Shown here: in pieces, positions 15,917 through 24,899 of the stretch
How positions within the stretch are numbered: the first letter of the stretch is position 1
Layout of the letters: each line of letters starts with the position of its first letter
Source: UBA6623 sp965217195
GTDB lineage: Bacteria > Acidobacteriota > Terriglobia > Bryobacterales > UBA6623
Length of the DNA stretch: 64,000 nucleotides
NCBI GenBank assembly: GCA_965217195.1
Contig: CBDCHL010000005.1
Location: 1,625,541-1,689,540, forward strand
Reading direction: 5' to 3'
Translations under genes and position numbers: made by a program
Notes under the pieces: model-generated
What the model was told of the DNA's origin: nothing
The model's database searches: none
Seen by the model: the letters and a program-made list of their open reading frames with translations, nothing else

Positions 15917-18900
15917 CTACTTCTCGAGGAACAGTTTACTCTTTACGACGTAGCGGATCATGTCCTGCATCGGATAGCCGCCGGCCCTCAAACTCAGCCC
16001 ATCTTCTTTCAGGTGGTTCAACTCATTGTACGTCAAGCTGCGACCGTTCGCATACGTCACGAGATGCTTGAGAACGCTAAACGCCACCTGATCGATGCGA
16101 TCTTGGGCGAGATACCGCTTCAGATCGTGAATGCCTGACACTTCCGTGCTGTCGGGCAACGTGGACCGCGCGTCAGCGGGCTGCTTTTTCAGGCGGCCAC
16201 CCGCGTCGAACTCCTCGAGAGCTATTCCCCACGGGTCGATTTTAGTGTGACACTGCATGCAGCCGGGCAGACTGCGGTGCTGCTCGAGCCGCTCGCGAAG
16301 CGACAGCCCTTCGGTATCCGCGTCCAAGTCCGGCACGTTGGGCGGAGGATCATCGGGCGGCTCGGCGATGATCTTCCGCGCCAGCCACGCCCCGCGCTTC
16401 ACAGGGTTCGATTCCCGGCCGTCGGACAGCCCCGCCAGGATTGCCGCCTGAGTGAGCACGCCTCCGAGCTCGGGTCGGCCGTGGTGAATGGGTACGAACT
16501 CGAAACCGCTCTCTGTCTTGTGTCCCAAGTCGTAGTAGCCGGCGACGACTTCATTCGCAACGACGAAATCGGATTCAATTAGATTCCGCACCGGCAGGTT
16601 GTTCCGGATCAAGTACTGGACAAACTCGACCGGCTCCCGACGCAACTGCGCGCGAGTATCGCGCGTGAGCTTCGGAAACTGCTCGCGGTCCGGTTCGAGC
16701 ACATCGAACTTGTCCAAGTTCAGCCATTGGGATGTGAATTCCTCAACGAATCGGGAGAAACGCGGACTCTCAATCATCCGCGCCACTTCCGAATCCAATC
16801 GCTCCCGGAGGGTGCCGCTATCGGCCAACTTCAACATCGTGTGATCCGGCGGCTCGTTCCACAGGAAGTACGACAGCTTGGAAGCCAGCTCCCGATCGTC
16901 GATTGGCTCGGGTTCGGGAGTGCTGCTGGCCTCGACCAAAAACAAGAACTGCGGCGACGTCAACACGACTTGCAGGGCGTCCTTGACACTTCCTTGAAAA
17001 CCGCCTCCCGCGTCGAGTGATTGCCGGAACACCGCCATCAGCGAGGATTCTTCCCGATCGGTGATCGGTCGGCGGTAGGCTCGGCCGGCAAACCGATGGA
17101 TGATTTCACGGGCATAGGCTGCCGAATCGCTCTTGCGGTCAAAGTCAACGAAGATGTTCTGATGCGACGACGGTGGCCACGTATTGTAGAACGGCCCCTC
17201 AAACTCCACCGACCGAACCAGCAACCGCGGCATGTCGCGACCATCGGTGTACTCGCTGCGAACGCCGATTTCACGAATGCCCGCTAGATAGTTGACATTG
17301 TCCTTTTCGACATCCGGGCTGGGGAAATCGCTGATAGCCCCTTCGAACACAAAGCGCGTGAGCTTGTCGCTCCCCACGGTTTGCGGTGGCCCGACTGGGG
17401 CGAACGTGCTGCCGCAGTCGCGACGAAGGCCCAAATGCACTCCTAGTCGCGGCAAACGCGTTTCAAACGCCGAAAAACGTCGCGAAATTCCGTGGTCGGC
17501 GGCCAGTGGGGTGAAAACGATGCGGTCCAAACGCTTCACGCCGGCGTGCCGCGCCTCGACTCCCAGCGTGCCGGCCTCGAGCCTCACCGCCAGGAACGCG
17601 GGCTGCTCTAACGAGCCCGAGAATTGCCGACTGCCCAGGGTCAGCGTCACGTCTTGTGGCTTTTCGGGAGGCGGCCGCGCAAATTCCCGTCCGGGTTCCA
17701 CCAGCGCTTGGATCTCGGCTTCGTCCAGGGCACGGGAGTAAATGCCTACTTCATCCAGTTCTCCCTTGAATTGCGGCGCCTCGGGTATGCTCCCAAGGTG
17801 AAGATTGATTTCCGGATTATCTAGGTTCGCCCGACCAATCTCCCCTTTCGCGACAGGGTAGCCGTTTACGTAGAGCCGCGTTTCGCCGTTCCGCCTCACA
17901 ACGGCGGCAACGTGCTGCCAGGCGTCGGCGCGAATGACTCCCGGCGGGGAAATCACAGCTCCATTGGATTGGTTGTTCGGCCCGGCTGTTTCTATTTGAA
18001 AGTTCCCTTTGTTGCCGGCCAATTCCAGATACCAGCCGTGCGTGTATTCATAGGAGCCGAGCCCAACGATGCCCGCTCTCTTCAACTGCTTCGGATGAAT
18101 CCAAGCCGCCACGGTGAAGTCGCCGTCCGCGACATTCACGGCATCGCTACGTGGGACCGTCAGCGATCCGTAATCCCCGTCGAGCGACACAGCCTTGCCG
18201 AAGGGTGAATCGACGAACCGCGCATCTCCCTCGATGTTTTCGGCACTTGCATCGCTGTCGAAAGACCACGATCCGGCCAGCCCGTCGCCGAGCCGCGTCG
18301 AGTCCGCGGCCGGCGGCTCGTTGCGTGCTGCCTCGTGGATGTCGACTTGGTAAATACCGGCCTCTTTGATCGTGACGGAATGTTCCGATGTTGGATCGCG
18401 GATCACGACGGCGTCCGCGCCATCGGTCCCCTGGGCCGCATCGCCTGGATCGAGCAGCAGTCCGTCGTTGTACTTCGCCGCCGTGACGGTGACCCGAAAC
18501 CGCCCGTGGTCGGGTAGTTCGCGAAGCGAGATTTTGAAGTTTGCCTTTGGTCCGTAGGTGTTATCCTCTTCGAAAATCTCGTTGGTTGAAATGGCCGGCC
18601 TCAGCAACAGACCGTCCGGAATCGTGCTATAAGCGTGCCCCTTGGGATAGCCGGGGTTGCCGCGCACGCAGGCAAAGACCGCGTGATAAATGCTGTCAAA
18701 GTCTCTCCAGCCGCGGACTGTCGAGTTGCCCTTGTAGCCTTCGATGAAGCGATATTTGGTCCGCATTCGCAGCGGCTCGAACGAGAACGCCTTGCTGGGC
18801 GTGAGTTGCTTCACAAGGAAATCTTCCTTGTCCAGCAGGAGGTTGTTCGCGCCGAGAATCAGCTTGCCCGGGAGCGGTTTGGGATTGATCGACGCGCCCA

Positions 18901-19558
18901 GATCAACCCGGAAGTTCTGGATCGTGGGCTTCGAGTCCGGATTGACGATGGCCCGGCCGAGCGCCTCTTCGGCGATTTCAAAGTAGGCTTCCATCAGCAG
19001 CGGCGACAGTTCCAGCGTCTCCGCATTATTTACAAATCCATCTTTGGAAACGGCGTCCGGTGGAAGCGCGCTCGTCAGATCGGCTTCGAGCAGCAACAAT
19101 TCGCGCAGAGTATTGCGATACTGCGACACCGTAAGACGCCGCACGATGCCGTTCTTCGGCACCGGCCTCGAGCGGGCAACCTCCAGCGCTTGCGCGATCC
19201 ACTCGACCATCTGCTCACGCTCGGAGCCGGTGGGCTGTGGCGCGCCTTTCGGCGGCATTGTTTCGTCGCCAATCTTTCGACGTACGGCTTCCCACAAGCG
19301 AATGTGCCGATCCTCGAGGGCCGCATCAAGCTGGTCAACTGCGACCCCCGATATTGCTGTGTCCGTGTTGTGGCATTGGAAGCAGTTTTGCTTCAAGAAC
19401 GGCTTCGCGTGCTGCTCGAAAGATGTTTCGAGCGGCGTCGGAGCGCCATCCGCTGCCTGGGCCTGCGTGGAACGCATTGTCCAAGCTACCCCTAACAGCG
19501 AAAGCAAAGCGAGAGTGCACCCCGCTCGGAGTCCAAACCGACAAGTCCTTGAAGTCAT
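15917..19558 (-). CDS. DUF1592-type cytochrome c-like protein with LamG domain
   Basis: A 1213-residue exported multidomain protein. Signal peptide at residues 1-36. A c-type haem motif CFQCH near residue 58 sits in a planctomycete-type cytochrome domain with METMPP-like (DETMPPKG) ligand region. DUF1587 lies near 150-215 (LTVSQYRNTLRELL). A LamG/concanavalin-like domain spans about 430-610 (FTVAAWIHPKQ, WQHVAAVV, GELDEVGIYSRAL). Then come DUF1595 and DUF1592 near 800-960, DUF1588 near 1010-1130 with a second CMQCH motif, and DUF1585 at the C-terminus (VTYANGRSLTYNE). Probably an extracytoplasmic redox or polymer-degradation component paired with the DUF1552 protein 10 bases downstream. Confidence 0.88.
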   Translation of the reverse strand: MTSRTCRFGLRAGCTLALLSLLGVAWTMRSTQAQAADGAPTPLETSFEQHAKPFLKQNCFQCHNTDTAISGVAVDQLDAALEDRHIRLWEAVRRKIGDETMPPKGAPQPTGSEREQMVEWIAQALEVARSRPVPKNGIVRRLTVSQYRNTLRELLLLEADLTSALPPDAVSKDGFVNNAETLELSPLLMEAYFEIAEEALGRAIVNPDSKPTIQNFRVDLGASINPKPLPGKLILGANNLLLDKEDFLVKQLTPSKAFSFEPLRMRTKYRFIEGYKGNSTVRGWRDFDSIYHAVFACVRGNPGYPKGHAYSTIPDGLLLRPAISTNEIFEEDNTYGPKANFKISLRELPDHGRFRVTVTAAKYNDGLLLDPGDAAQGTDGADAVVIRDPTSEHSVTIKEAGIYQVDIHEAARNEPPAADSTRLGDGLAGSWSFDSDASAENIEGDARFVDSPFGKAVSLDGDYGSLTVPRSDAVNVADGDFTVAAWIHPKQLKRAGIVGLGSYEYTHGWYLELAGNKGNFQIETAGPNNQSNGAVISPPGVIRADAWQHVAAVVRRNGETRLYVNGYPVAKGEIGRANLDNPEINLHLGSIPEAPQFKGELDEVGIYSRALDEAEIQALVEPGREFARPPPEKPQDVTLTLGSRQFSGSLEQPAFLAVRLEAGTLGVEARHAGVKRLDRIVFTPLAADHGISRRFSAFETRLPRLGVHLGLRRDCGSTFAPVGPPQTVGSDKLTRFVFEGAISDFPSPDVEKDNVNYLAGIREIGVRSEYTDGRDMPRLLVRSVEFEGPFYNTWPPSSHQNIFVDFDRKSDSAAYAREIIHRFAGRAYRRPITDREESSLMAVFRQSLDAGGGFQGSVKDALQVVLTSPQFLFLVEASSTPEPEPIDDRELASKLSYFLWNEPPDHTMLKLADSGTLRERLDSEVARMIESPRFSRFVEEFTSQWLNLDKFDVLEPDREQFPKLTRDTRAQLRREPVEFVQYLIRNNLPVRNLIESDFVVANEVVAGYYDLGHKTESGFEFVPIHHGRPELGGVLTQAAILAGLSDGRESNPVKRGAWLARKIIAEPPDDPPPNVPDLDADTEGLSLRERLEQHRSLPGCMQCHTKIDPWGIALEEFDAGGRLKKQPADARSTLPDSTEVSGIHDLKRYLAQDRIDQVAFSVLKHLVTYANGRSLTYNELNHLKEDGLSLRAGGYPMQDMIRYVVKSKLFLEK

Positions 19559-19763
19559 ATCGTGCCGGGCCCGAGGTCCCGCCCACGCGGCACCGTCCAG
19601 TTCGGTTTGACCAGCAAAGGTTATGTTACCCCGAAACTTCGGCGTAGGCGAGAAGGGCGGCGGCGATGCGGTTCACTTACCGCGAAGTCTAGCACGCTGA
19701 TCACATTATGATCACATCAACTAGCTTCAATCTTCGGGTATCCCTGTAACTTATTGAAAAGGC

Positions 19764-19840
19764 TGGCACTGGCGGGTGGAATCGAACCACCGACCTCTTG
19801 ATCCACAATCAAGCGCTCTAACCATCTGAGCTACGCCAGC
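19764..19840 (-). tRNA. tRNA-His (GTG)
   Basis: A 77-base cloverleaf on the minus strand. Acceptor GCTGGCG/CGCCAGT, TA at 8-9, D-arm GCTCAGATGGTTAGAGC, anticodon stem CTTGA/TCAAG with loop TTGTGGA (anticodon GTG), T-arm GGTGG-TTCGATT-CCACC and encoded CCA. Position 1 pairs G with U72. The discriminator is G73 and the base before position 1 is C, whereas bacterial tRNA-His usually has G-1 and C73. Confidence 0.93.
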
Positions 19841-20323
19841 GCGTTATTTTTCAGCGGGTTACGCTCGTTTGCCGGCGTCGGAAGAGTTGGATCGCCAGCC
19901 CGAACGCTCCTCAGTTTATCACAGCGGCTTGGTGGCCCAGCCACCCTTCGAGTGTGCGACACAAATATGGAGAGCGAGCCCCGGGGGCTGTGAAAAAATC
20001 GGGTACAGCCCACTTCGTGCCGTATTCGGTTACTGATTCAATGGAACTTATTCGGTCGGCGCTCGGTACAGCCCCCATTTTTTCCAGCCCCCGGTTCATC
20101 GCGGCCGCAGCATCTCAGGATCATACGGCTTCTCGTGACGCGGCATGGCGTTCAGCACGCACAGCAACAACCCTACGACCGCGATCAAGGCTGACTTCTT
20201 CGCCTTCTCACGACCCGGCCCGGGCCGCCAGTTCTCCCATATCCATGTCGCGCACGCAAGTGGACTGTGCTCCGTTTTTTCAGCGAGGGCATCCCTGCAA
20301 TCCAAATCGACGACAATACATCC
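19841..20323. other. Intergenic region between tRNA-His and thiolase
   Basis: No gene supported. It contains the inverted repeat at 19981-20094. The rest shows no promoter or protein-like frame. Confidence 0.4.
19981..20094. repeat. Interrupted inverted repeat
   Basis: The outer arms CCGGGGGCTG-TG-AAAAAAT (19981-19999) and its near complement ATTTTTTCCAGCCCCCGG (20077-20094) face each other. Just inside each arm is GGTACAGCC in the same orientation (20002-20010 and 20065-20073). The arms enclose about 77 bases. This could be a small non-autonomous mobile element or a large hairpin; no transposase is nearby. Confidence 0.55.
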
Positions 20324-21481
20324 ATGAGATCCGTTTCGGTCATTTCCACCGGGATGACCAACTTCGGCACTTTTCCCGAGCTTTCGATTCGTGCCTTGGC
20401 CGTCGAAGCCGCCGACAACTGCCTCAGCGCAGTCGACGCCGATCCGAGCCGCGTCGAGGCCCTCTATGTCGGCAATTTCGCGGGGCCTTCCTTCGTCGGA
20501 CAAAACCACCTTGCGCCGTGGATCGGCGGCGCCATAGGGCTCGAGGGCGTACCCTGCACTCGCTTCGAAGCCGCCTGTGCGTCAAGCGGGTCGGCGTTTT
20601 TCCATGCCTACGCGGGGGTCGCGGGCGGACTCTACAATCTCGTGTTGGTGCTGGGTGTGGAGCAGATGACACCCCAGACCACCGCCCGCACAACGGAAAT
20701 CCTGGCCGCGGCCGGAGACGTCAGCGGCGAAGTCCGCGTCGGCTCGACCTTCCCGTCGATTTTCGCCATGATCGCCCAGCGCCACATGCATCAATTCGGG
20801 ACCACTCGCGAACACATGGCGGCTGTCGCGGTAAAGAACCATGCCAACGGAGCCTTGAACCCCCGGGCGCAAATGCGTAAACCGATCACGATGGAAAAGG
20901 CGCTTGCCGGCCGGCCCGTCGCCGACCCCCTCACGATTTACGACTGCTCGCTCATCAGCGACGGTGCGGCAGCCGTTCTGATTGGTTCCGAGGAGGTTGG
21001 GCGCGAGCTAAGTGATAAGCCCGTGCGCGTGCGCGGCGTTGCGCAGGCTTCCGCTCGGCTCGCTCTCGACGAAAAGCCCGACATCACGACTTTCACGGCC
21101 GTCCGCGGCGCGGCGGAAAAAGCGTACTCCATGGCCTGCCTCGGACCCAAGGAAATCGATTTCGCTGAGCTGCATGACTGCTTCACGATCGCCGAGATCA
21201 TTGCCCTGGAAGACCTAGGTTTCGTGCCCCGCGGCCATGGCGGACCCGCCACGCTGGAAGGCCACACGGCTCTAGACGCCGACCTCCCCGTCAACTCCGA
21301 CGGCGGCTTGAAATCCAAAGGGCACCCGGTTGGCGCAACCGGTGTCGCTCAGATCTGCGAAGTTGTCGGCCAAATCCGCGGCGAATGCGGCGAGCGTCAA
21401 ATCCCCCAGGCCGGGGTGGGGCTCACCCAAAACCTAGGCGGGGCGGGAGCGACCTGCGTGGTGGGAGTCTTCTCGGCATGA
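20324..21481 (+). CDS. Thiolase-family acyl-CoA acetyltransferase (SCP-x-like)
   Basis: A 385-residue thiolase-fold enzyme of the lipid-transfer/acetyl-CoA acetyltransferase group. Nucleophilic Cys in EAACASSGSAF near residue 85. The C-terminal half has HDCFTIAE near 290 and the NSDGGLKSKGHPVGATG motif near 330 with the catalytic His, ending NLGGAGATCVVG. The ATG at 20324 is used because homology starts there (MRSVSVISTGMTNFG); the open frame extends upstream without conserved sequence. The next gene overlaps the stop (ATGA) and encodes an OB-fold partner, so the two likely form a complex like the archaeal and actinobacterial thiolase/DUF35 pairs. Confidence 0.9.
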   Translation: MRSVSVISTGMTNFGTFPELSIRALAVEAADNCLSAVDADPSRVEALYVGNFAGPSFVGQNHLAPWIGGAIGLEGVPCTRFEAACASSGSAFFHAYAGVAGGLYNLVLVLGVEQMTPQTTARTTEILAAAGDVSGEVRVGSTFPSIFAMIAQRHMHQFGTTREHMAAVAVKNHANGALNPRAQMRKPITMEKALAGRPVADPLTIYDCSLISDGAAAVLIGSEEVGRELSDKPVRVRGVAQASARLALDEKPDITTFTAVRGAAEKAYSMACLGPKEIDFAELHDCFTIAEIIALEDLGFVPRGHGGPATLEGHTALDADLPVNSDGGLKSKGHPVGATGVAQICEVVGQIRGECGERQIPQAGVGLTQNLGGAGATCVVGVFSA

Positions 21482-21711
21482 GCGCAATCGAGGTGAGCTC
21501 TGCGGCTAAGGTTTATTCGGTAACGAAACTCCACTCCGCCGCCGAGGCCTTCGAGAAGGACCTGCCCTTTCAAGTCGCCATCGTCGAGTTTGCCGACGGC
21601 TCCCGCAAGACTATCCGCATCCGAGGCGCTGATGTCGCAATCGACGATCCGGTCGAAGCCCTCGAACACTCCGACGGCGTTTGGTACTTCGGGAAAGCCC
21701 ACACGGGCTAG
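21478..21711 (+). CDS. OB-fold (DUF35-like) thiolase partner lacking the zinc ribbon
   Basis: A 77-residue protein whose ATG overlaps the thiolase stop codon. Its core, AFEKDLPFQVAIVEFADGSR followed by IRGADVAIDDPVEALE, matches the OB-fold of DUF35/ACAC proteins that accompany acyl-CoA thiolases and reductases. The usual N-terminal rubredoxin-like CxxC...CxxC zinc ribbon is missing; there is no Cys in the protein. Tight translational coupling supports a subunit role with the thiolase. Confidence 0.7.
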   Translation: MSAIEVSSAAKVYSVTKLHSAAEAFEKDLPFQVAIVEFADGSRKTIRIRGADVAIDDPVEALEHSDGVWYFGKAHTG

Positions 21712-21960
21712 AGCAGTTTGCGGATCTGGATTCACGATGCGCTTGACCCGCGGGCACGAGCCGCGACGCGGATACGGTTGACGGCCTCGGCTATGGCCCT
21801 GCCCGGCCGCTGATCCCCGGGGCCATCAGAGCGTTGCCACGCATGTGACAACGGACCCGTGTCCTCGGGGGATGGGGGCCGCAGCCTCGACAGTCCTCGG
21901 GACGAAGGCCGGGCGCAGGTCGCCAACGCCGCGCTGAGATCCAGGCTCCCGGTGTTTCGA

Positions 21961-24765
21961 TCAAAGCACTTCCCGCAAATACCGCCCCGTGTAGGAATCA
22001 TCGCAACGAGCTACCTTTTCCGGAGTGCCTTCGACCACAATATGCCCGCCGCCCTCGCCGCCTTCCGGACCTAGATCGATGATCCAATCTGCGTTCTTGA
22101 TGACATCGAGGTTGTGCTCGACCACCAGTACGCTGCCGCCGTTGTTGAGCAACTTCCGGAACGCTGCCAGCAGCTTCGCGATGTCGTCGAAATGCAGGCC
22201 GGTCGTGGGCTCGTCGAATAGGTAAAGCGTCCCTTCACACTTTGACTGCGCGACGTGACCCGCCAGCTTGACCCGTTGCGCCTCACCACCCGACAACGTG
22301 GTTGCCGATTGCCCCAACCGCAAATAGCCGAGGCCGACTTCGGCCAAGCAGGACAGCTTTCTTACGATGACCGGCACGTGGACGAAGAACTTCAAAGCCT
22401 CATCCACGGTCATGCGCAGGACATCGTGGATGTTCTTTCCCTGGTAGCGAACTTCCAGAACGTCGCTCTTGTAGCGCTTTCCGTCGCAGTCTTCGCAGAC
22501 CAAGGCCACATCCGCGAGGAATTGCATTTCGACCGTTACCGTCCCGTCGCCTTGGCAAGTTTCGCACCGGCCGCCGGGGATATTGAACGAGAAGTTGCCG
22601 GGCGAAAGGCCCCGCCTTTGCGCATCCGCGGTAGCGGCGAAGACCGCACGCACTGCGTCGAAAGCTTTGACATAGGTCACGGGATTGGATCGCGGCGAAC
22701 GACCGATCGGCGATTGGTCGACAAGAACGACCTCGTCCACCATTGCTGCGCCGGTGATTCGGCGGCACGGCAGGCGCAGGATTTCCTGATCCGAAGATTC
22801 GCCAAGCCGGCGTTTCTTAACGGCCGTCAGCGCGCCGTGGATCACATCGTGAACCAGCGTCGACTTGCCGGACCCGGAGACGCCCGTCACCACCGTCATC
22901 AGATCCAACGGTATCGACACATTCAGATTTTTCAGGTTGTTGGCCACTGCACCACTGAACTTGAGCTTCTTGCGGGCCTTCGGCTTACGCCGCTTTTCCG
23001 GCACGGCAATTATGAAGTCGCCGCGCAGATACAGAGCCGTGAGCGACCGGCTGCCGTTGGACACCAGGTCGGTGTAGGACCCTTCGAAAATGACCTTCCC
23101 CCCTCGTTCGCCCGCGCCCGGCCCCAAGTCGACAATATAGTCGGCGGCGCGCATCATCTCAGCGTCATGCTCCACGACAACAATCGTGTTGCCCAAATCC
23201 CGAAGTCCCGCCAGGCTCTGAATCAGCCGATTCGTGTCTCTGGCGTGCAAGCCGATCGATGGTTCGTCCAATACGTAGCAAGTGCCCACCAGTCGCGAAC
23301 CGAGCGAGGTCGCCAACTGGATTCGCTGCGCCTCACCGCCGGAAAGCGTCGATGTGAGTCGGTCGAGCGTCAGATAGTCTAACCCGACGTCGTTCAAGAA
23401 AGTCAGCCGATGGCGAATGTCTTCCACGAGTTGTCCCGCAATCGCCAACTGCTCGCCTTCCGGCTGCCAAGTATCGAAGAACTGCTTCGCCGCGGCCAAG
23501 TCCAGAGCCGTCACCTCACCGATGGTCTTACCGCCCAAGCGTACGTTCAGCGCTTCGGGCCGCAACCGCCCGCCCCGGCACATCGGACACAACGTGTAGC
23601 CCCGGTACCGCGCCATGAAGATCCGAACGTGCATCTTGTATTTCTTGCGCTCCAGATACGCGAAGAAACCCTCAATGCCGCCGAACCCTTCACCCCCACG
23701 AAGGACAAAATCGACCTCTTCCGGGCTCAGTTCGTGATAGGGAACCGAAAGACGAACTCCCGCCGCCTTCGCGCTCTCGACGAGCGCCTTCTGAAAGCGT
23801 TTGTAGCGCGGCTTAGTAAAGGGATCGACCGCTCCCTGCCGCAGCGTTTTGAATTTGTCGGGGACCACCAAGTCGAGGTCATAGTCGACCGTGTTCCCGA
23901 AACCCTGGCATTGCGGACAAGCACCGAAAGGGCTGTTGAAGCTGAACAATCGTGGCTCAGGCTCGAGATACTCGATGCCGCAATCGCGGCATTCGAATCG
24001 CTCACTAAACCAAAGGCGTTCGGGTGGAACCGCCGACGCTTTCTCGAACACGACCTCCCGAGCTTCGCGATAGCAGGTTTCGACGGCATCGACCACGCGC
24101 GCGTGCAGATCCGGAGCGATCGCCAGCCGATCGACCAGCGCGTAGACGGACCTTTCGAAATCAACATCCAACAGCGATTCCGGGGTCGAGAATTCGAAAA
24201 CGTTCCCGCCTTGGAAGAGCCTATTGAATCCCTTGGCACGAAGATCCGCCAAGCGGACTTTCAGCTCCTCGGTCAGGCCGGAAACCGTCCCGCCCTGCAC
24301 CGGAAACAGAACATACCAGCGCGAGCCCGTAGGCAGGGCGACAATTTTTGCCGCGACTTGGTCGACCGGGTCTTTCGAAATCGGTCGCCTGCATTTCCGA
24401 CATGTGGTCTCGCCGGCGCGGGCGTACAGAAGTCTGAGAAAATCGTAGATCTCGGTCGCAGTCGCCACCGTCGAGCGAGGGTTGCGCGTGGTGTTCTTTT
24501 GCCGAATCGCAACCGCCGGGGCAATCCCCCCGATGTGCTCCACATCAGGCTTTTCGATGCGCTCGAGGAATTGACGAGCATACGTGGAAAGCGACTCGAC
24601 ATAGCGACGCTGCCCTTCCGCATAAATCGTGTCGAACACCAGCGAAGACTTACCGGAACCCGACACGCCGGTCACCACGATCAACTTTTCGTGCGGTAGC
24701 CGGAGGCTGATGTTCCGAAGATTGTGGACCCGCGCGCCTCGAATGTCGAGATAGTCCTGCGACAA
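21961..24765 (-). CDS. uvrA: Excinuclease ABC subunit UvrA
   Basis: A 934-residue ATPase that scans DNA for bulky lesions with UvrB. Two ABC modules are seen: Walker A VTGVSGSGKSSL (residue 32) and VTGVSGSGKSTL (near 635), and signature LSGGEAQRIQLA (near 480) and LSGGEAQRVKLAGH (near 825). Zinc fingers: CRDC...CPQC near 250-280 and CETCQGDG...CEDCDGKRY near 735. The insertion and UvrB-binding regions are present and length is normal. It is transcribed from the spacer next to motB. No other uvr gene is in the window. Confidence 0.97.
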   Translation of the reverse strand: MSQDYLDIRGARVHNLRNISLRLPHEKLIVVTGVSGSGKSSLVFDTIYAEGQRRYVESLSTYARQFLERIEKPDVEHIGGIAPAVAIRQKNTTRNPRSTVATATEIYDFLRLLYARAGETTCRKCRRPISKDPVDQVAAKIVALPTGSRWYVLFPVQGGTVSGLTEELKVRLADLRAKGFNRLFQGGNVFEFSTPESLLDVDFERSVYALVDRLAIAPDLHARVVDAVETCYREAREVVFEKASAVPPERLWFSERFECRDCGIEYLEPEPRLFSFNSPFGACPQCQGFGNTVDYDLDLVVPDKFKTLRQGAVDPFTKPRYKRFQKALVESAKAAGVRLSVPYHELSPEEVDFVLRGGEGFGGIEGFFAYLERKKYKMHVRIFMARYRGYTLCPMCRGGRLRPEALNVRLGGKTIGEVTALDLAAAKQFFDTWQPEGEQLAIAGQLVEDIRHRLTFLNDVGLDYLTLDRLTSTLSGGEAQRIQLATSLGSRLVGTCYVLDEPSIGLHARDTNRLIQSLAGLRDLGNTIVVVEHDAEMMRAADYIVDLGPGAGERGGKVIFEGSYTDLVSNGSRSLTALYLRGDFIIAVPEKRRKPKARKKLKFSGAVANNLKNLNVSIPLDLMTVVTGVSGSGKSTLVHDVIHGALTAVKKRRLGESSDQEILRLPCRRITGAAMVDEVVLVDQSPIGRSPRSNPVTYVKAFDAVRAVFAATADAQRRGLSPGNFSFNIPGGRCETCQGDGTVTVEMQFLADVALVCEDCDGKRYKSDVLEVRYQGKNIHDVLRMTVDEALKFFVHVPVIVRKLSCLAEVGLGYLRLGQSATTLSGGEAQRVKLAGHVAQSKCEGTLYLFDEPTTGLHFDDIAKLLAAFRKLLNNGGSVLVVEHNLDVIKNADWIIDLGPEGGEGGGHIVVEGTPEKVARCDDSYTGRYLREVL

Positions 24766-24812
24766 GGTTGAACTCTCTGGAAAGGTTGGATCCCGGTCCC
24801 GGCCCGGGACTT

Positions 24813-24840
24813 ATTATAGGGACTCGCCGTGGAGAGTCCC
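24813..24840 (-). promoter_or_regulatory. Candidate uvrA -10 element next to a 7-bp hairpin
   Basis: A perfect TATAAT on the minus strand (24813-24818) lies about 47 bases before the uvrA ATG. No good -35 is visible. Immediately upstream a GGGACTC/GAGTCCC stem (24819-24840) could be an operator or the end of the motB transcript. Confidence 0.3.
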
Positions 24841-24899
24841 CTGGTCGTCCACGACCTGAACTACATCCCGAAAGAGCGGGGACCGAGGCCGGCGCGGCA

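Noticed and set aside
23410..24699. 429-codon plus-strand open frame
   Set aside because: Antisense shadow of uvrA, whose conserved motifs are clear on the minus strand.
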